A stretch of 12,679 nt of DNA from the NCBI GenBank assembly GCA_005888865.1, contig VBCL01000014.1, forward strand, positions 4,223-16,901. The letters are read 5' to 3'. This DNA comes from Betaproteobacteria bacterium. Lineage in GTDB: Bacteria > Pseudomonadota > Gammaproteobacteria > Burkholderiales > Casimicrobiaceae. Position numbers and translations under genes: made by a program. Position 1 is the first letter of the stretch. Each line of letters opens with the position of its first letter. Below, one piece after another: positions 1 through 7,551 of this stretch. The notes under the pieces were generated by a model. It was not told the DNA's origin. It ran no database searches and worked only from the letters and a program-made list of their open reading frames with translations.

Positions 1-77
1 AGGGTGCGTAAATGGACACGGAAAGGAGTCTGTCGGTGGCGGCGTGTCATTCTCAAAAAGCGCTCGAGGGGCGAAGG

Positions 78-105
78 TTTCGATTTAATACCTTTTAAAG
101 CAAAG
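78..105 (+). promoter_or_regulatory. AT-rich patch, possible promoter of the permease pair
   Basis: This short AT-rich stretch (containing TTTAATA and CTTTTAAAG) stands out in GC-rich surroundings and lies about 160 bases upstream of the first permease start. No good -35 hexamer sits at the right distance, so promoter function is only a guess from base composition. The rest of 1-261 has no convincing gene. The minus strand is open without a stop from an ATG at 110 to the left edge (36 codons), but it has no ribosome binding site and I do not recognise the protein. Confidence 0.2.
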
Positions 106-178
106 TCCATGCCGTGGAGCGTCTGAGCGAACAGGCGTGGCCCGGAAGCGCAGCGAACCTGCCGCGGCGTCATTTGCC

Positions 179-194
179 TGACATGACGTTGTCA
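179..194. promoter_or_regulatory. TGACA-N6-TGTCA dyad upstream of permease genes
   Basis: The sequence shows TGACA, six bases, then TGTCA, a perfect 5-bp dyad. A second overlapping inverted pair (CGTCAT at 168-173, ATGACG at 183-188) lies in the same place. It is 68 bases upstream of the ATG at 262, a plausible place for a dimeric repressor or activator. No regulator gene is visible nearby, so an operator role is inference. Confidence 0.25.
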
Positions 195-261
195 TTCAAA
201 CCGCGCTTCCGGTTGCGGCTGGTTGGCCGGCGTGCGGTAAGCTGACGCGCTGGTACTGGTC

Positions 262-1419
262 ATGTACGTCCTTCGCCTCGTCCTCAAGAACGCGCTGCGG
301 CACAAGCTGCGCACGGCCCTCACGATCGTGGGCATCGTGGTCGCGATCACGGCGTTCGGTCTGCTGCGTACCGTCATCGACGCGTGGTATGCGGGCGCCA
401 ACGCGAGCTCCAGCGCGCGGCTCGTCACCCGTAACGCCGTGTCGCTGGTGTTTTCCCTGCCGCTGACCTATGTCCAGAAGATCCGCCAGGTCGACGGCGT
501 GACCGCGGTTTCCTGGGCGAACTGGTTCGGCGGGGTCTACGTGAGCGAGCGCAATTTCTTCCCGCAGTTCGCGATCGATCCACCCACGTACCTGGAGATC
601 TATCCCGAGTTCGTCCTCTCGCCCGAGGAGAGGAAGGCATTCCTGACCGACCGCCAGGGCGCGATCGTCGGCCGCAAGCTCGCCGAGCAGTACGGCTGGA
701 AAGTCGGCGACCAAATACCGCTGCGCGGCACGATCTTTCCGGGAACCTGGACGTTCAATCTGCGCGGCATCTACGACGGCGCGAGCAAGACCACCGCCGA
801 ATCGCAGATGTTCTTCCACTGGGACTTGCTCAACGAGTCGCTCAAGAAGCGCTTTCCGCGGCGCGCCGATCAGACCGGAGTGTTGATCTCGAGGCTCAAG
901 GATCCGGATCAGGCCGCCGCCGTATCGCAGGCGATCGACGCGATGTTCAAGAATTCGCTGGCCGAGACGCTGACCGAGACCGAGAACGCGTTCCAGCTCG
1001 GTTTCGTGTCGATGTCCGAGGCGATCCTGCTCGCGATCCAGGCCGTCTCGTTCGTGGTCATCGTCATCATCATGGCGGTGATGGCGAATACCATGGCCAT
1101 GACGGCGCGCGAGCGCGGCGCCGAATACGCGACCCTCAAGGCGCTGGGCTTCGGTGGCGGGTTCGTTGCGCTCCTGATCTTCGGCGAATCGCTGCTGATC
1201 GCGCTGACCGGCGGTGTGGTCGGCGTGCTGCTCACCTTCCCGGTCGCCAACGGATTTCGCGAGGCGCTGGGCACGTTCTTCCCGATCTTCTACGTGAGCG
1301 AGGAGACCCTGGCGATGCAGCTCGTGGCGGCGCTTATTGTCGGCGTGGTCGCTGCCGTGTTCCCAGCGTGGCGCGCGGCGCGCCTGCGCGTAGTCGACGG
1401 GTTGCGGGCAATTGCCTGA
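262..1419 (+). CDS. ABC transporter permease, FtsX/MacB type (first of pair)
   Basis: Inner-membrane permease of a MacB/LolCE-type ABC system, 385 residues. Its topology is the family's 1+3 pattern: one N-terminal membrane segment (about 17-40), a large extracytoplasmic domain (about 41-250), then three segments near 254-280, 300-328 and 350-372. The loop after the second segment reads ARERGAEYATLKALGF (283-297), the cytoplasmic coupling motif that contacts the ATPase. The C-terminus RAARLRVVDGLRAI is also typical. An in-frame TAA at 238-240 limits the start; ATG 262 has no strong Shine-Dalgarno, so the start is moderately sure. The second permease begins 6 bases after the stop, so the two are surely co-transcribed and probably form a heterodimer. 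No ATPase or HlyD-like adaptor gene is in the window. Such permeases usually serve lipid, peptide or macrolide export or mechanotransmission; the substrate cannot be told here. Confidence 0.9.
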   Translation: MYVLRLVLKNALRHKLRTALTIVGIVVAITAFGLLRTVIDAWYAGANASSSARLVTRNAVSLVFSLPLTYVQKIRQVDGVTAVSWANWFGGVYVSERNFFPQFAIDPPTYLEIYPEFVLSPEERKAFLTDRQGAIVGRKLAEQYGWKVGDQIPLRGTIFPGTWTFNLRGIYDGASKTTAESQMFFHWDLLNESLKKRFPRRADQTGVLISRLKDPDQAAAVSQAIDAMFKNSLAETLTETENAFQLGFVSMSEAILLAIQAVSFVVIVIIMAVMANTMAMTARERGAEYATLKALGFGGGFVALLIFGESLLIALTGGVVGVLLTFPVANGFREALGTFFPIFYVSEETLAMQLVAALIVGVVAAVFPAWRAARLRVVDGLRAIA

Positions 1420-1425
1420 ATCGCA

Positions 1426-2592
1426 ATGAGGGTTCCGTTCACCTACATCGTGCGCAATCTCTTCGCGCGCCGGCTCACCACCGCGTTGACCGCAGGCGGA
1501 ATGGCGCTCGTGGTTTACGTCTTCGCGACCGTACTCATGCTCTCGGCCGGACTGCGGGCGACGCTGGTCGCCACCGGACAGGACGACAACGTGATCGTGA
1601 TCCGCCGCGGCTCGCAAACCGAAGTGCAGAGCGGCATCGACCGCGCGCAGGCCAGTGTCGTCGAGAGCCTGCCGGATGTCGCGGTGGGCGAGGACGGCCG
1701 GGCGCAGCTCTCGAAGGAGCCGGTGGTGCTGATCAACCTGCCGAAACGCGCATCGGGGAAGCCATCGAACGTCGTGATCCGCGGCGTGATGCCGCGCGGG
1801 CTCACGCTGCGCCCGCAGATGCACATCATCGAAGGCCGCATGTTCCGGCCGGGGACCGCGGAGGTCGTCGCCGGCGCGTCGATCGCGACCGGTTTCCGGG
1901 GCGCGGGACCGGGCGAGACGCTGCGCTTCGCCTCGCGCGACTGGACCGTGGTCGGGGTGTTCGACGCAGGCGGCACCGGCTTCGACTCCGAGATCTGGGG
2001 CGATGCCGAGCAGATGATGCAGGTTTTCCGGCGCACCAACTTCTCGGCGCTCATCTTCAAGCTTGGCGACAGCGAGCGCTTCGACGCGGTCAAGCAGGCC
2101 ATCGAGTCCGATCCGCGGTTGACGCTCGACGCCAAGCGCGAGACGCGGTTCTATGCCGATCAGTCGGAGGCGCTCGCGACCTTCATCAATTACCTCGGCA
2201 CGACGATATCGATCATCTTCTCCATCGGCGCGGTCATCGGCGCGATGATCACCATGTACGCGAGCGTGGCGAGCCGCACGGCGGAGATCGGCACGCTGCG
2301 TGCGCTCGGGTTTTCGCGCACAGCGATCCTCACGGCATTCCTCGCCGAGTCGCTGCTGCTGGGGCTTCTCGGCGGCGTTCTCGGGCTCGCCGGCGCGGCG
2401 TTCATGCAGGCGCTGTCGATCTCGACGACCAACTTCCAGACCTTCGCCGAAGTCGCGTTCCGGTTCGTGCTGACACCCGGCATCGCGATTGCGGCGCTTT
2501 GCTTCGCGCTGGCGATGGGGTTCGTGGGCGGCTTCCTACCCGCGGCGCGCGCCGCGCGCCTGAAGATCGTCGACGCGCTCCGGGCCGCGTGA
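1426..2592 (+). CDS. ABC transporter permease, FtsX/MacB type (second of pair)
   Basis: Second permease, 388 residues, with the same 1+3 membrane plan: N-terminal segment about 20-42, an extracytoplasmic domain to about 260, then segments near 262-284, 300-325 and 350-373. The coupling motif is SRTAEIGTLRALGFSR, from about residue 283, and the tail ARAARLKIVDALRAA closely matches the tail of the first permease, so the two look like ancient paralogues. It starts 6 bases after the upstream stop with no clear Shine-Dalgarno, which suggests translation by reinitiation or coupling. The two copies differ strongly in the extracytoplasmic domain, as expected for a heterodimer. The partner ATPase must lie left of the window or elsewhere. 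The fold assignment is firm; the substrate is unknown. Confidence 0.9.
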   Translation: MRVPFTYIVRNLFARRLTTALTAGGMALVVYVFATVLMLSAGLRATLVATGQDDNVIVIRRGSQTEVQSGIDRAQASVVESLPDVAVGEDGRAQLSKEPVVLINLPKRASGKPSNVVIRGVMPRGLTLRPQMHIIEGRMFRPGTAEVVAGASIATGFRGAGPGETLRFASRDWTVVGVFDAGGTGFDSEIWGDAEQMMQVFRRTNFSALIFKLGDSERFDAVKQAIESDPRLTLDAKRETRFYADQSEALATFINYLGTTISIIFSIGAVIGAMITMYASVASRTAEIGTLRALGFSRTAILTAFLAESLLLGLLGGVLGLAGAAFMQALSISTTNFQTFAEVAFRFVLTPGIAIAALCFALAMGFVGGFLPAARAARLKIVDALRAA

Positions 2593-2696
2593 TGTGCGGA
2601 CAGCTTTGCCGTACCGGTCGGCGCGCCGTTACAGTGCGGCCGCCGCGCGGGTCTGTGCGCCTGTCGGGGGAGCGCGCGCGCAGGTAGATTGCGGCG

Positions 2697-3635
2697 ATGG
2701 ACCCCGCTCCGACGATGACCGCGCGCAGCACAGCGAACACTCCCGCTCCGCCGATGGGACCGATCGCGCTTTTCTCGATTCCCACGCTGATCTGGGGCTC
2801 GACGTGGCTGGCGATCACCTTCCAGCTGGGCGTCGTCTCGCCCGAGGCGTCGGTCGTCTATCGCTTCGCGCTCGCGGCGATCCTACTCGGCGCGTGGTGC
2901 CTGGCGACCGGCCGGTCGCTGCGCTTTCCGCTGGCGCAGCACGGCTGGTTCGCCGCGCAGGGGACGTTTCTTTTCGGGCTCAATTATCTGTGCGTGTACT
3001 GGGCCGAACGCTACGTCGCCTCGGGCTTGGTCGCGGTGATGTTCTCGCTCATCGTGTTCCTCAATCTCGTCGGCGTTCGCGTCTTCTTCGCGACGCCCGT
3101 CAACCGCCGTACGCTCGCCGGCGCGACGCTCGGGATCACCGGGGTGGTGGCGCTGTTCTGGCGCGATTTCTCGGCCGGGCAAGCCGATGCGGCACTCGGC
3201 GTCCTGTTCGGCGTCGGCGGGACGGTATTCGCCTCGATCGGCAATATGCTCGCAGTACGCAGCCAGCGCCGAACGGTGCCGCTCCTGCCCGGTGTCGCCT
3301 GGGCCATGGGCTATGGCGCCCTGGTCATCGCGCTGGTCGCGGAGCTCGATGGTGCGACGTGGTCCTTCGAAGCCACGCCGCGTTATGTGCTGTCGCTGCT
3401 CTATCTCGCGGTGTTCGGATCGGTGGTCGCGTTCGGAACGTACCTGACGCTCCTCGGAAGGATCGGCGCGGCGCGTGCCGGGTACGTCGGCGTGGCGGTG
3501 CCTGTCGTCGCCTTGTTGCTCTCGACGGTATTCGAGCATTACGAGTGGACGCTGTCGGCGCTGATCGGCGCGGGACTCTGCGTCGCGGGTAACTTACTGG
3601 TGTTGATGCCGCGAAGCGCCGGTGGACGCGAGTAG
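2697..3635 (+). CDS. EamA/DMT-family transporter
   Basis: Inner-membrane drug/metabolite transporter superfamily protein, 312 residues, the usual length for a ten-helix protein with two EamA repeats. The first repeat opens with the family-typical PTLIWGSTWLAI (residues 29-40). Further visible helices include a Leu/Ala-rich one around 55-68, one in the FLFGLNYLCVYWAE region, LVAVMFSLIVFLNLVG, and the final GLCVAGNLLVLM. Members export amino acids, metabolites or drugs, and the substrate cannot be deduced. ATG 2697 is used, but in-frame ATGs at 2715 and 2754 would trim a polar, proline-rich leader and remain possible; no strong Shine-Dalgarno decides. It lies 104 bases after the permease pair on the same strand, and that gap shows no terminator, so read-through transcription is possible. 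Its function is probably independent of the permeases. Confidence 0.88.
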   Translation: MDPAPTMTARSTANTPAPPMGPIALFSIPTLIWGSTWLAITFQLGVVSPEASVVYRFALAAILLGAWCLATGRSLRFPLAQHGWFAAQGTFLFGLNYLCVYWAERYVASGLVAVMFSLIVFLNLVGVRVFFATPVNRRTLAGATLGITGVVALFWRDFSAGQADAALGVLFGVGGTVFASIGNMLAVRSQRRTVPLLPGVAWAMGYGALVIALVAELDGATWSFEATPRYVLSLLYLAVFGSVVAFGTYLTLLGRIGAARAGYVGVAVPVVALLLSTVFEHYEWTLSALIGAGLCVAGNLLVLMPRSAGGRE

Positions 3636-3670
3636 CGCGGCTTACCGCGGCGTTGCCGTACGAGGCGCCC

Positions 3671-3711
3671 AAAAAGAAGCCGTTCGCCCGAACGATTCGC
3701 AGGCGAACGGC
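3671..3711 (-). terminator. Rho-independent terminator of the crystallin-like gene
   Basis: A perfect 10-bp stem (GCCGTTCGCC at 3679-3688 pairing with GGCGAACGGC at 3702-3711) encloses a 13-base loop. On the minus strand it is followed by a T-rich tail, TTCTTTTT. It lies 30 bases past the crystallin-like gene's stop. The convergent EamA gene ends 43 bases away on the other side. On the plus strand no T-run follows, so any bidirectional effect would be weak. Confidence 0.85.
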
Positions 3712-3740
3712 GGATTGAGCCAGCTACTCAGGCAACGGCT

Positions 3741-4724
3741 TTACCGATACGTCGACGGCGACACGGCGCCATAGACGTCGTACACGCGGCGCACGGAGGC
3801 AATCCTGCGATCGACGTCCCGGGTCAGGCGCGGGTATTCACCGGGGCCGAAGGTGCGGCATTGACCCTGGAACCGGGTGTCGGTGCAAACCATCCAGTAT
3901 CCCGCATCGATTCGCATCGAAGCCGCGCGGTCCATGAACCCCATCCATTCCAGGTTGGGCAATTCCCGCCGATCGATCACCAGCGATTGCCCGCCGAAAT
4001 CGGGAGCCTCATAGAGCACGACGCGTCCCTCGGCCGGCACCGGAGTGGTGATCACTCCGACAGGTGCGGGACCGGGTGAGACCAGTTCCGCCGAGCTTAT
4101 TCTGCCGTTGAGCGCGCCCAGGCTGTCATAGCGGCCGGGGCCGAAGTCCGCGCACTGGCCGCGGTAGTAGTCGCGCGTGCACAGCCGCCACGTGCCGCCG
4201 TAGACGATGGCCGCCCCGGCACCCGAGTACGCGGGGATTCGATCGAGCTTGCCGTTGGTGACCCTGAGCTCGACCGCGGGGCCGGCGAGGCCGGGCTGCT
4301 CGTACAGCACGATGCGCGCCTCTGCGCTGGCAACGACCGGCGCGGGTACGGTGACCACGGGCGCCGGAGCGACGACCGGTGGCGGCGCGACGGACACGCC
4401 GACGATCTCGCGCACCGAAGCGACGCGGTCGTGAAGCGCAGGTTCGAGACGGGTGTATTCGCCGGGCTGCAATCGGGTGCAGTTGCCCCGATAGAACGGG
4501 TCGGTGCAGACTTCCCACACGCCTTCGCGAACGATGATCGACGAGGCGGTATCGTTGAAGCCGGTCCTTTCCAGATCGGGCGCCGCACGGCGCACCGTCA
4601 GGGTGTTTCCGTTGAAGTCCCGATGCTCATAAAGCGTGATCTCGCCGGCGAGGGCACTCGAGGCAACCAATGCGAGCGCGGCGCCGAGGAGGACACGCCA
4701 TGGTACGTTGGATTCGGTACGCAT
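3741..4724 (-). CDS. Secreted protein with three beta/gamma-crystallin-like domains
   Basis: Exported protein of 327 residues. Residues 1-26 form a signal peptide (Arg at 2 and 10, hydrophobic 11-25, cleavage likely after ALA-26). Three homologous domains follow at about 28-108, 136-215 and 233-316. Each opens with an I/V-x-LYE strand and runs through a W-x-V/L-C-T-x8-C segment, a F/L-x-P-G-x-Y turn and an RI/VAS-like strand, the layout of paired Greek-key crystallin motifs. Linkers at 109-134 and 216-231 are rich in Pro, Val and Ala. Mature Cys occur only as three CX8C pairs (73/82, 182/191, 280/289), suggesting one disulfide per domain. ATG 4724 is preferred over 4754 because GGAGA lies 7 bases upstream and the signal peptide then starts correctly. 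Bacterial family members can bind calcium or act as structural or inhibitor proteins; the role here is unknown. It is a single gene with its own terminator. Confidence 0.85.
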   Translation of the reverse strand: MRTESNVPWRVLLGAALALVASSALAGEITLYEHRDFNGNTLTVRRAAPDLERTGFNDTASSIIVREGVWEVCTDPFYRGNCTRLQPGEYTRLEPALHDRVASVREIVGVSVAPPPVVAPAPVVTVPAPVVASAEARIVLYEQPGLAGPAVELRVTNGKLDRIPAYSGAGAAIVYGGTWRLCTRDYYRGQCADFGPGRYDSLGALNGRISSAELVSPGPAPVGVITTPVPAEGRVVLYEAPDFGGQSLVIDRRELPNLEWMGFMDRAASMRIDAGYWMVCTDTRFQGQCRTFGPGEYPRLTRDVDRRIASVRRVYDVYGAVSPSTYR

Positions 4725-4731
4725 AGGCAAT

Positions 4732-4736
4732 TCTCC
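4732..4736 (-). promoter_or_regulatory. Shine-Dalgarno deciding the crystallin-like gene start
   Basis: GGAGA on the minus strand sits 7 bases before ATG 4724. It lies between the two candidate start codons and therefore supports the downstream one. Confidence 0.65.
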
Positions 4737-4819
4737 ATGGCAGGTCGCCGGCAAAGAGACCGGCTGTGGTTTGGACGCGCAAGAGCCGCCGATGGTTGAA
4801 GCGAAATTGTCTTTGCTCC

Positions 4820-4835
4820 GTCGTTCGACAACGAC
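4820..4835. promoter_or_regulatory. Perfect 16-bp dyad upstream of the crystallin-like gene
   Basis: GTCGTT-CGAC-AACGAC is a perfect inverted repeat about 95 bases upstream of the crystallin-like start, in the 159-base gap between that start and the end of the bug frame. The position suits an operator. It is not followed by a T-run on either strand, so a terminator for the upstream operon is less likely. Function is inferred from symmetry and position only. Confidence 0.3.
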
Positions 4836-4883
4836 AGTGCGGAACGTCCGCGATTTCCGACAGACGTCGTCCGACGAGTCCAG

Positions 4884-5842
4884 CTAATCGAGGTGAAGTC
4901 TCGCGTCGGTGATCAGCTTCTTCCAGCGTGCGAGGTCAGCTTCGATGAGCCTGCCCAGTCGTTCCGGCGGCCCAGCGATGAGCTCTGCGCCTTCGCGTTC
5001 GAGGCGCTCCTTCACATCGGGCTGGGTCAGGGCCCGCGCGACCTCGGTATTGAGCCGAAGCACGACTTCACGCGACGTTCCGGCGGGTGCGACGATGCCC
5101 CAGTAGTTCACGACTTCCCCGATTCCTTCCAGGTCGGCACGTCGGGAAGAAGCGCCGCGCGCTTCGGGCCGGTCACGGCCAGCACGCGCAGGCGCCCCTG
5201 CGCGAGGTAGGGCAGGGTGGCCGGAATCGACGCGGTGATCGCCTGTATCTGCCCCGAAAGAAGGTCGACCGTTGCCGGCGCAATCCCCTTGTAGGGGATG
5301 TGGACGATGTCGATGCCGGTGCGCGACTTCAGGAGCTCCAGCGCCAGATGGTTGACACTGCCGGTACCCGCCGAGCCGTAGTTGAGCTTTCCCGGTTGCT
5401 GCTTCGCGAGCGCAACGAATTCGCGCATGGTCGTCGCCGGGACGTCGGCGTTGACGACGAAAGCGAGCGGACCGAGTGCGATGGGCGCAACCGAAACGAA
5501 CTGGTGCAGTGGATCGTAGCCGGCGTTTGCGGACGCGGCCGCGACCGTGGTGAACGGGGAGGCAACCAGGAGCAGCGTATAGCCGTCGGGCTCGGCTCGA
5601 GCGACTTCGGTCGCGCCGATCGCGCCGCCCGCCCCGGGGCGATTGTCGACGACAATTGGCGTTGCCATCGAGTCGCCAATTTTTTGCGCGAGCACGCGCG
5701 CAATGGTGTCGGTGCCCGCGCCCGGAGGAAAAGGCACGACCAGGCGGATTGCCTTTACCGGATACGCGCCGGTGCTCTGCGCGCAAGCGAGCGAGGATGC
5801 GAGTGCGAAAGCCGCTGCGGCGAGGAGACGGAGGACGGTCAT
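4884..5842 (-). pseudogene. Bug/TctC-family periplasmic substrate-binding protein, frameshifted
   Basis: Tripartite-tricarboxylate-transporter-type (Bug) receptor that would capture an organic acid in the periplasm. The first frame (5842 to a TGA at 5108-5110, 244 residues) has a signal peptide ending near ACAQ, then family hallmarks YPVKAIRLVVPFPPGAGTD, VVDNRPGAGG, EPDGYTLLL, KLNYGSAGTGS, IPYKG and LPDVPTWKESG. The rest continues in another frame, VVNYWGIVAPAGTS onward, to a TAG at 4884-4886. The switch maps to about 5113-5120 (a run of four Gs on the coding strand); adding one G there restores a single frame of about 319 residues, the normal family length. Either the gene is recently inactivated or the base is a sequencing error. 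Its ATG overlaps the panC stop by one base (TGATG), implying translational coupling. The ligand is unknown; Bug receptors are often orphans far from membrane components, and none are seen here. Confidence 0.85.
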
Positions 5843-6699
5843 CAATCGTCGTGTGCGCCCTGAACGACGTCGACATTGTCGATCAGGCGGGTCGTGCCGA
5901 GCATCGCCGCACCGAGCACGATCAGCAGGTTGGGGTGGTCGTAGCCCTCGGGGTGCGGGATACGCAGCGCGAGCCCGTGGCGTATCGCGATGTAATCGAC
6001 TTTCCACCCGTTCTTCGCGAGCTCGGCACGCGCCGCCGCCTCGAGGTTGGCGTAGTCGTGTCGGCCGCCCAGGATCTGATCGGCGACCCAGGAGAGCGTA
6101 CGGTAAAGCCGCGGTGCCTCCTGCCGCTCCACCAGCGAGAGGTAGCTGTTGCGCGACGCGAGCGCGAGGCCGTCCTCTGCGCGCACCGTCTCGGCGGGAA
6201 CGATGCGAATGGGCAGGTTGAATTGCTGCACCATGCCGCGCACGATTTTGAGTTGCTGCCGGTCCTTCTTCCCGAATACGGCGACGTCCGGCTGCACCAG
6301 GTTGAAGAGCTTCAGCACGACGGTGCACACACCGTGGAAGAACCCCGGGCGTGAGGCGCCTTCGAGCTCCTCGGCGAGGGGGGGCGGTACGACCCGGTAC
6401 ACCTGCGGGGTCGGATACATCTCCTGCTCCGTCGGAGCGAACAGGACGTCGACCCCGAGGCGCTTCAGCGCTTCCCGATCGGCTTCGAAGGTGCGCGGAT
6501 AGCGGTCAAAATCCTCGTTCGGACCGAACTGCAACCGATTGACGAAGATGCTGGCGACCACCGTATCGCCGTGCTCGCGCGCGATGCGCATGAGCTGCAG
6601 GTGCCCGTTGTGGAGATTGCCCATCGTTGGCACGAACGCGATCCTGCCTCCGTGGGCAAGGCGTTCGTGCAGCTCGGAAGCGGTAGTGAGGATTTCCAT
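5842..6699 (-). CDS. panC: Pantothenate synthetase
   Basis: Cytoplasmic ATP-dependent ligase joining pantoate and beta-alanine to make pantothenate (vitamin B5), via a pantoyl-adenylate. 285 residues, normal length. Visible family features: PTMGNLHNGH (24-33) with the HxGH nucleotide-binding motif at 30-33; IFVNRLQFGPNEDFDRYPRT (51-70), whose Gln57 matches the pantoate-binding Gln; RPGFFHGV (117-124); FGKKD (142-146); and the ATP-loop DGLALASRN (176-184). Arg147 stands where many relatives have an aromatic residue (FGxKDxQQL), a minor oddity. The gene follows panB by 45 bases on the same strand and its TGA overlaps the next gene's ATG by one base. The start is fixed by the conserved N-terminus, although no strong Shine-Dalgarno is visible. 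Confidence 0.97.
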   Translation of the reverse strand: MEILTTASELHERLAHGGRIAFVPTMGNLHNGHLQLMRIAREHGDTVVASIFVNRLQFGPNEDFDRYPRTFEADREALKRLGVDVLFAPTEQEMYPTPQVYRVVPPPLAEELEGASRPGFFHGVCTVVLKLFNLVQPDVAVFGKKDRQQLKIVRGMVQQFNLPIRIVPAETVRAEDGLALASRNSYLSLVERQEAPRLYRTLSWVADQILGGRHDYANLEAAARAELAKNGWKVDYIAIRHGLALRIPHPEGYDHPNLLIVLGAAMLGTTRLIDNVDVVQGAHDD

Positions 6700-6744
6700 G
6701 GTCGTCGACCGATCGCGCGGCGCTACCGCAAGAGCATCGCCGCG

Positions 6745-7551
6745 CTAGACGCAGTGCTCGGGTCCCGGGAAGCTGCCGTCCTTGACTGCCCTGACGTAGG
6801 CCACAACGGCGCCCTCGACATCGCTGCTGCCGGTCATGAAGTTGCGCACAAAGCGCGCCGGCTTGCCCGGATAGATCCCAAGCATATCGTACAGAACGAG
6901 TACCTGGCCACTGCACCCCTGGCCGGCACCGATGCCGATGGTGGGCGTCGGGATCTGCGTGGTGAGCTCGGCAGCCAGCGGGGCAGGCACCATTTCGAGC
7001 ACGAGCAGATCGATGCCGGCCGCGGTCAACGCCTGTGCATCCTCGCGCATCGTGCGCGCCGACGCGTCGGTCTTGCCCTGCGCCTTATAGCCGCCGATTC
7101 GGTGCACGGATTGCGGCTGCAGCCCGAGGTGGCCGCATACCGGAATGCCGCGAGCGACGAGGAATTCGACCGTCGGCGCGAGCCATGCGCCCCCCTCGAC
7201 CTTGACCATTTTCGCGCCGGCGGCCATCAGGCGCACGGCGTTGCCGTACGCCTGCTCGGGGCTTGATTGATAGCTCCCGAACGACATATCGGCGATCACC
7301 AGCGCCGAGCGCGCACCCGCGGCGACGCAGCGGGTGTGATAAACCATCTCGTCGGGCGTAACGGAAAGGGTCGTGTGGTGCCCGCCGATCACCATCCCCA
7401 GCGAGTCACCGACGAGCAGCGCGTCGACGCCGGCCCGATCGAGCAGCGCCGCAAAGCTCGCGTCGTAACAGGTCAGCATGGCGATCTTCTCGCCCTGCCG
7501 CGCAATTGCCGAAAGCCCGGGCACCGTGCGCGAGGGAGTCGGCGCAGTCAT
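6745..7551 (-). CDS. panB: 3-methyl-2-oxobutanoate hydroxymethyltransferase
   Basis: First committed enzyme of pantothenate synthesis: transfers a hydroxymethyl group from 5,10-methylene-tetrahydrofolate to 2-oxoisovalerate, giving ketopantoate. Cytoplasmic, Mg-dependent. 268 residues, full length. The TIM-barrel motifs are intact: LLVGDSLGM with metal ligand Asp49, ADMSFGSY with metal ligand Asp88, AKMVKVEGG with Glu119, PVCGHLGLQPQSV at 137-149, the catalytic base Glu186 in LLVLEMVP, and PTIGIGAGQGCSGQVLV. Its ATG overlaps, as ATGA, the stop of a 39-codon open frame that in turn overlaps the kinase gene. panC follows after 45 bases. Use of a folate cofactor gives a metabolic link to folK upstream in the same operon. 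Confidence 0.97.
   Translation of the reverse strand: MTAPTPSRTVPGLSAIARQGEKIAMLTCYDASFAALLDRAGVDALLVGDSLGMVIGGHHTTLSVTPDEMVYHTRCVAAGARSALVIADMSFGSYQSSPEQAYGNAVRLMAAGAKMVKVEGGAWLAPTVEFLVARGIPVCGHLGLQPQSVHRIGGYKAQGKTDASARTMREDAQALTAAGIDLLVLEMVPAPLAAELTTQIPTPTIGIGAGQGCSGQVLVLYDMLGIYPGKPARFVRNFMTGSSDVEGAVVAYVRAVKDGSFPGPEHCV

Noticed and set aside
1..110. Minus-strand 36-codon frame open to the left edge
   Set aside because: No Shine-Dalgarno and no recognisable sequence; too short to support as a gene from this window alone.
196..1824. 542-codon open frame on the minus strand opposite the first permease
   Set aside because: His/Arg/Asp-rich translation with no family character; it is the antisense shadow of a clear permease in GC-rich DNA.
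5876..6328. Upstream extension of the first bug frame into panC
   Set aside because: The translation before MTVLRLLAAAA is Arg/Ala-rich and unlike any protein, while panC in the other frame is unmistakable. The signal peptide starts at 5842.
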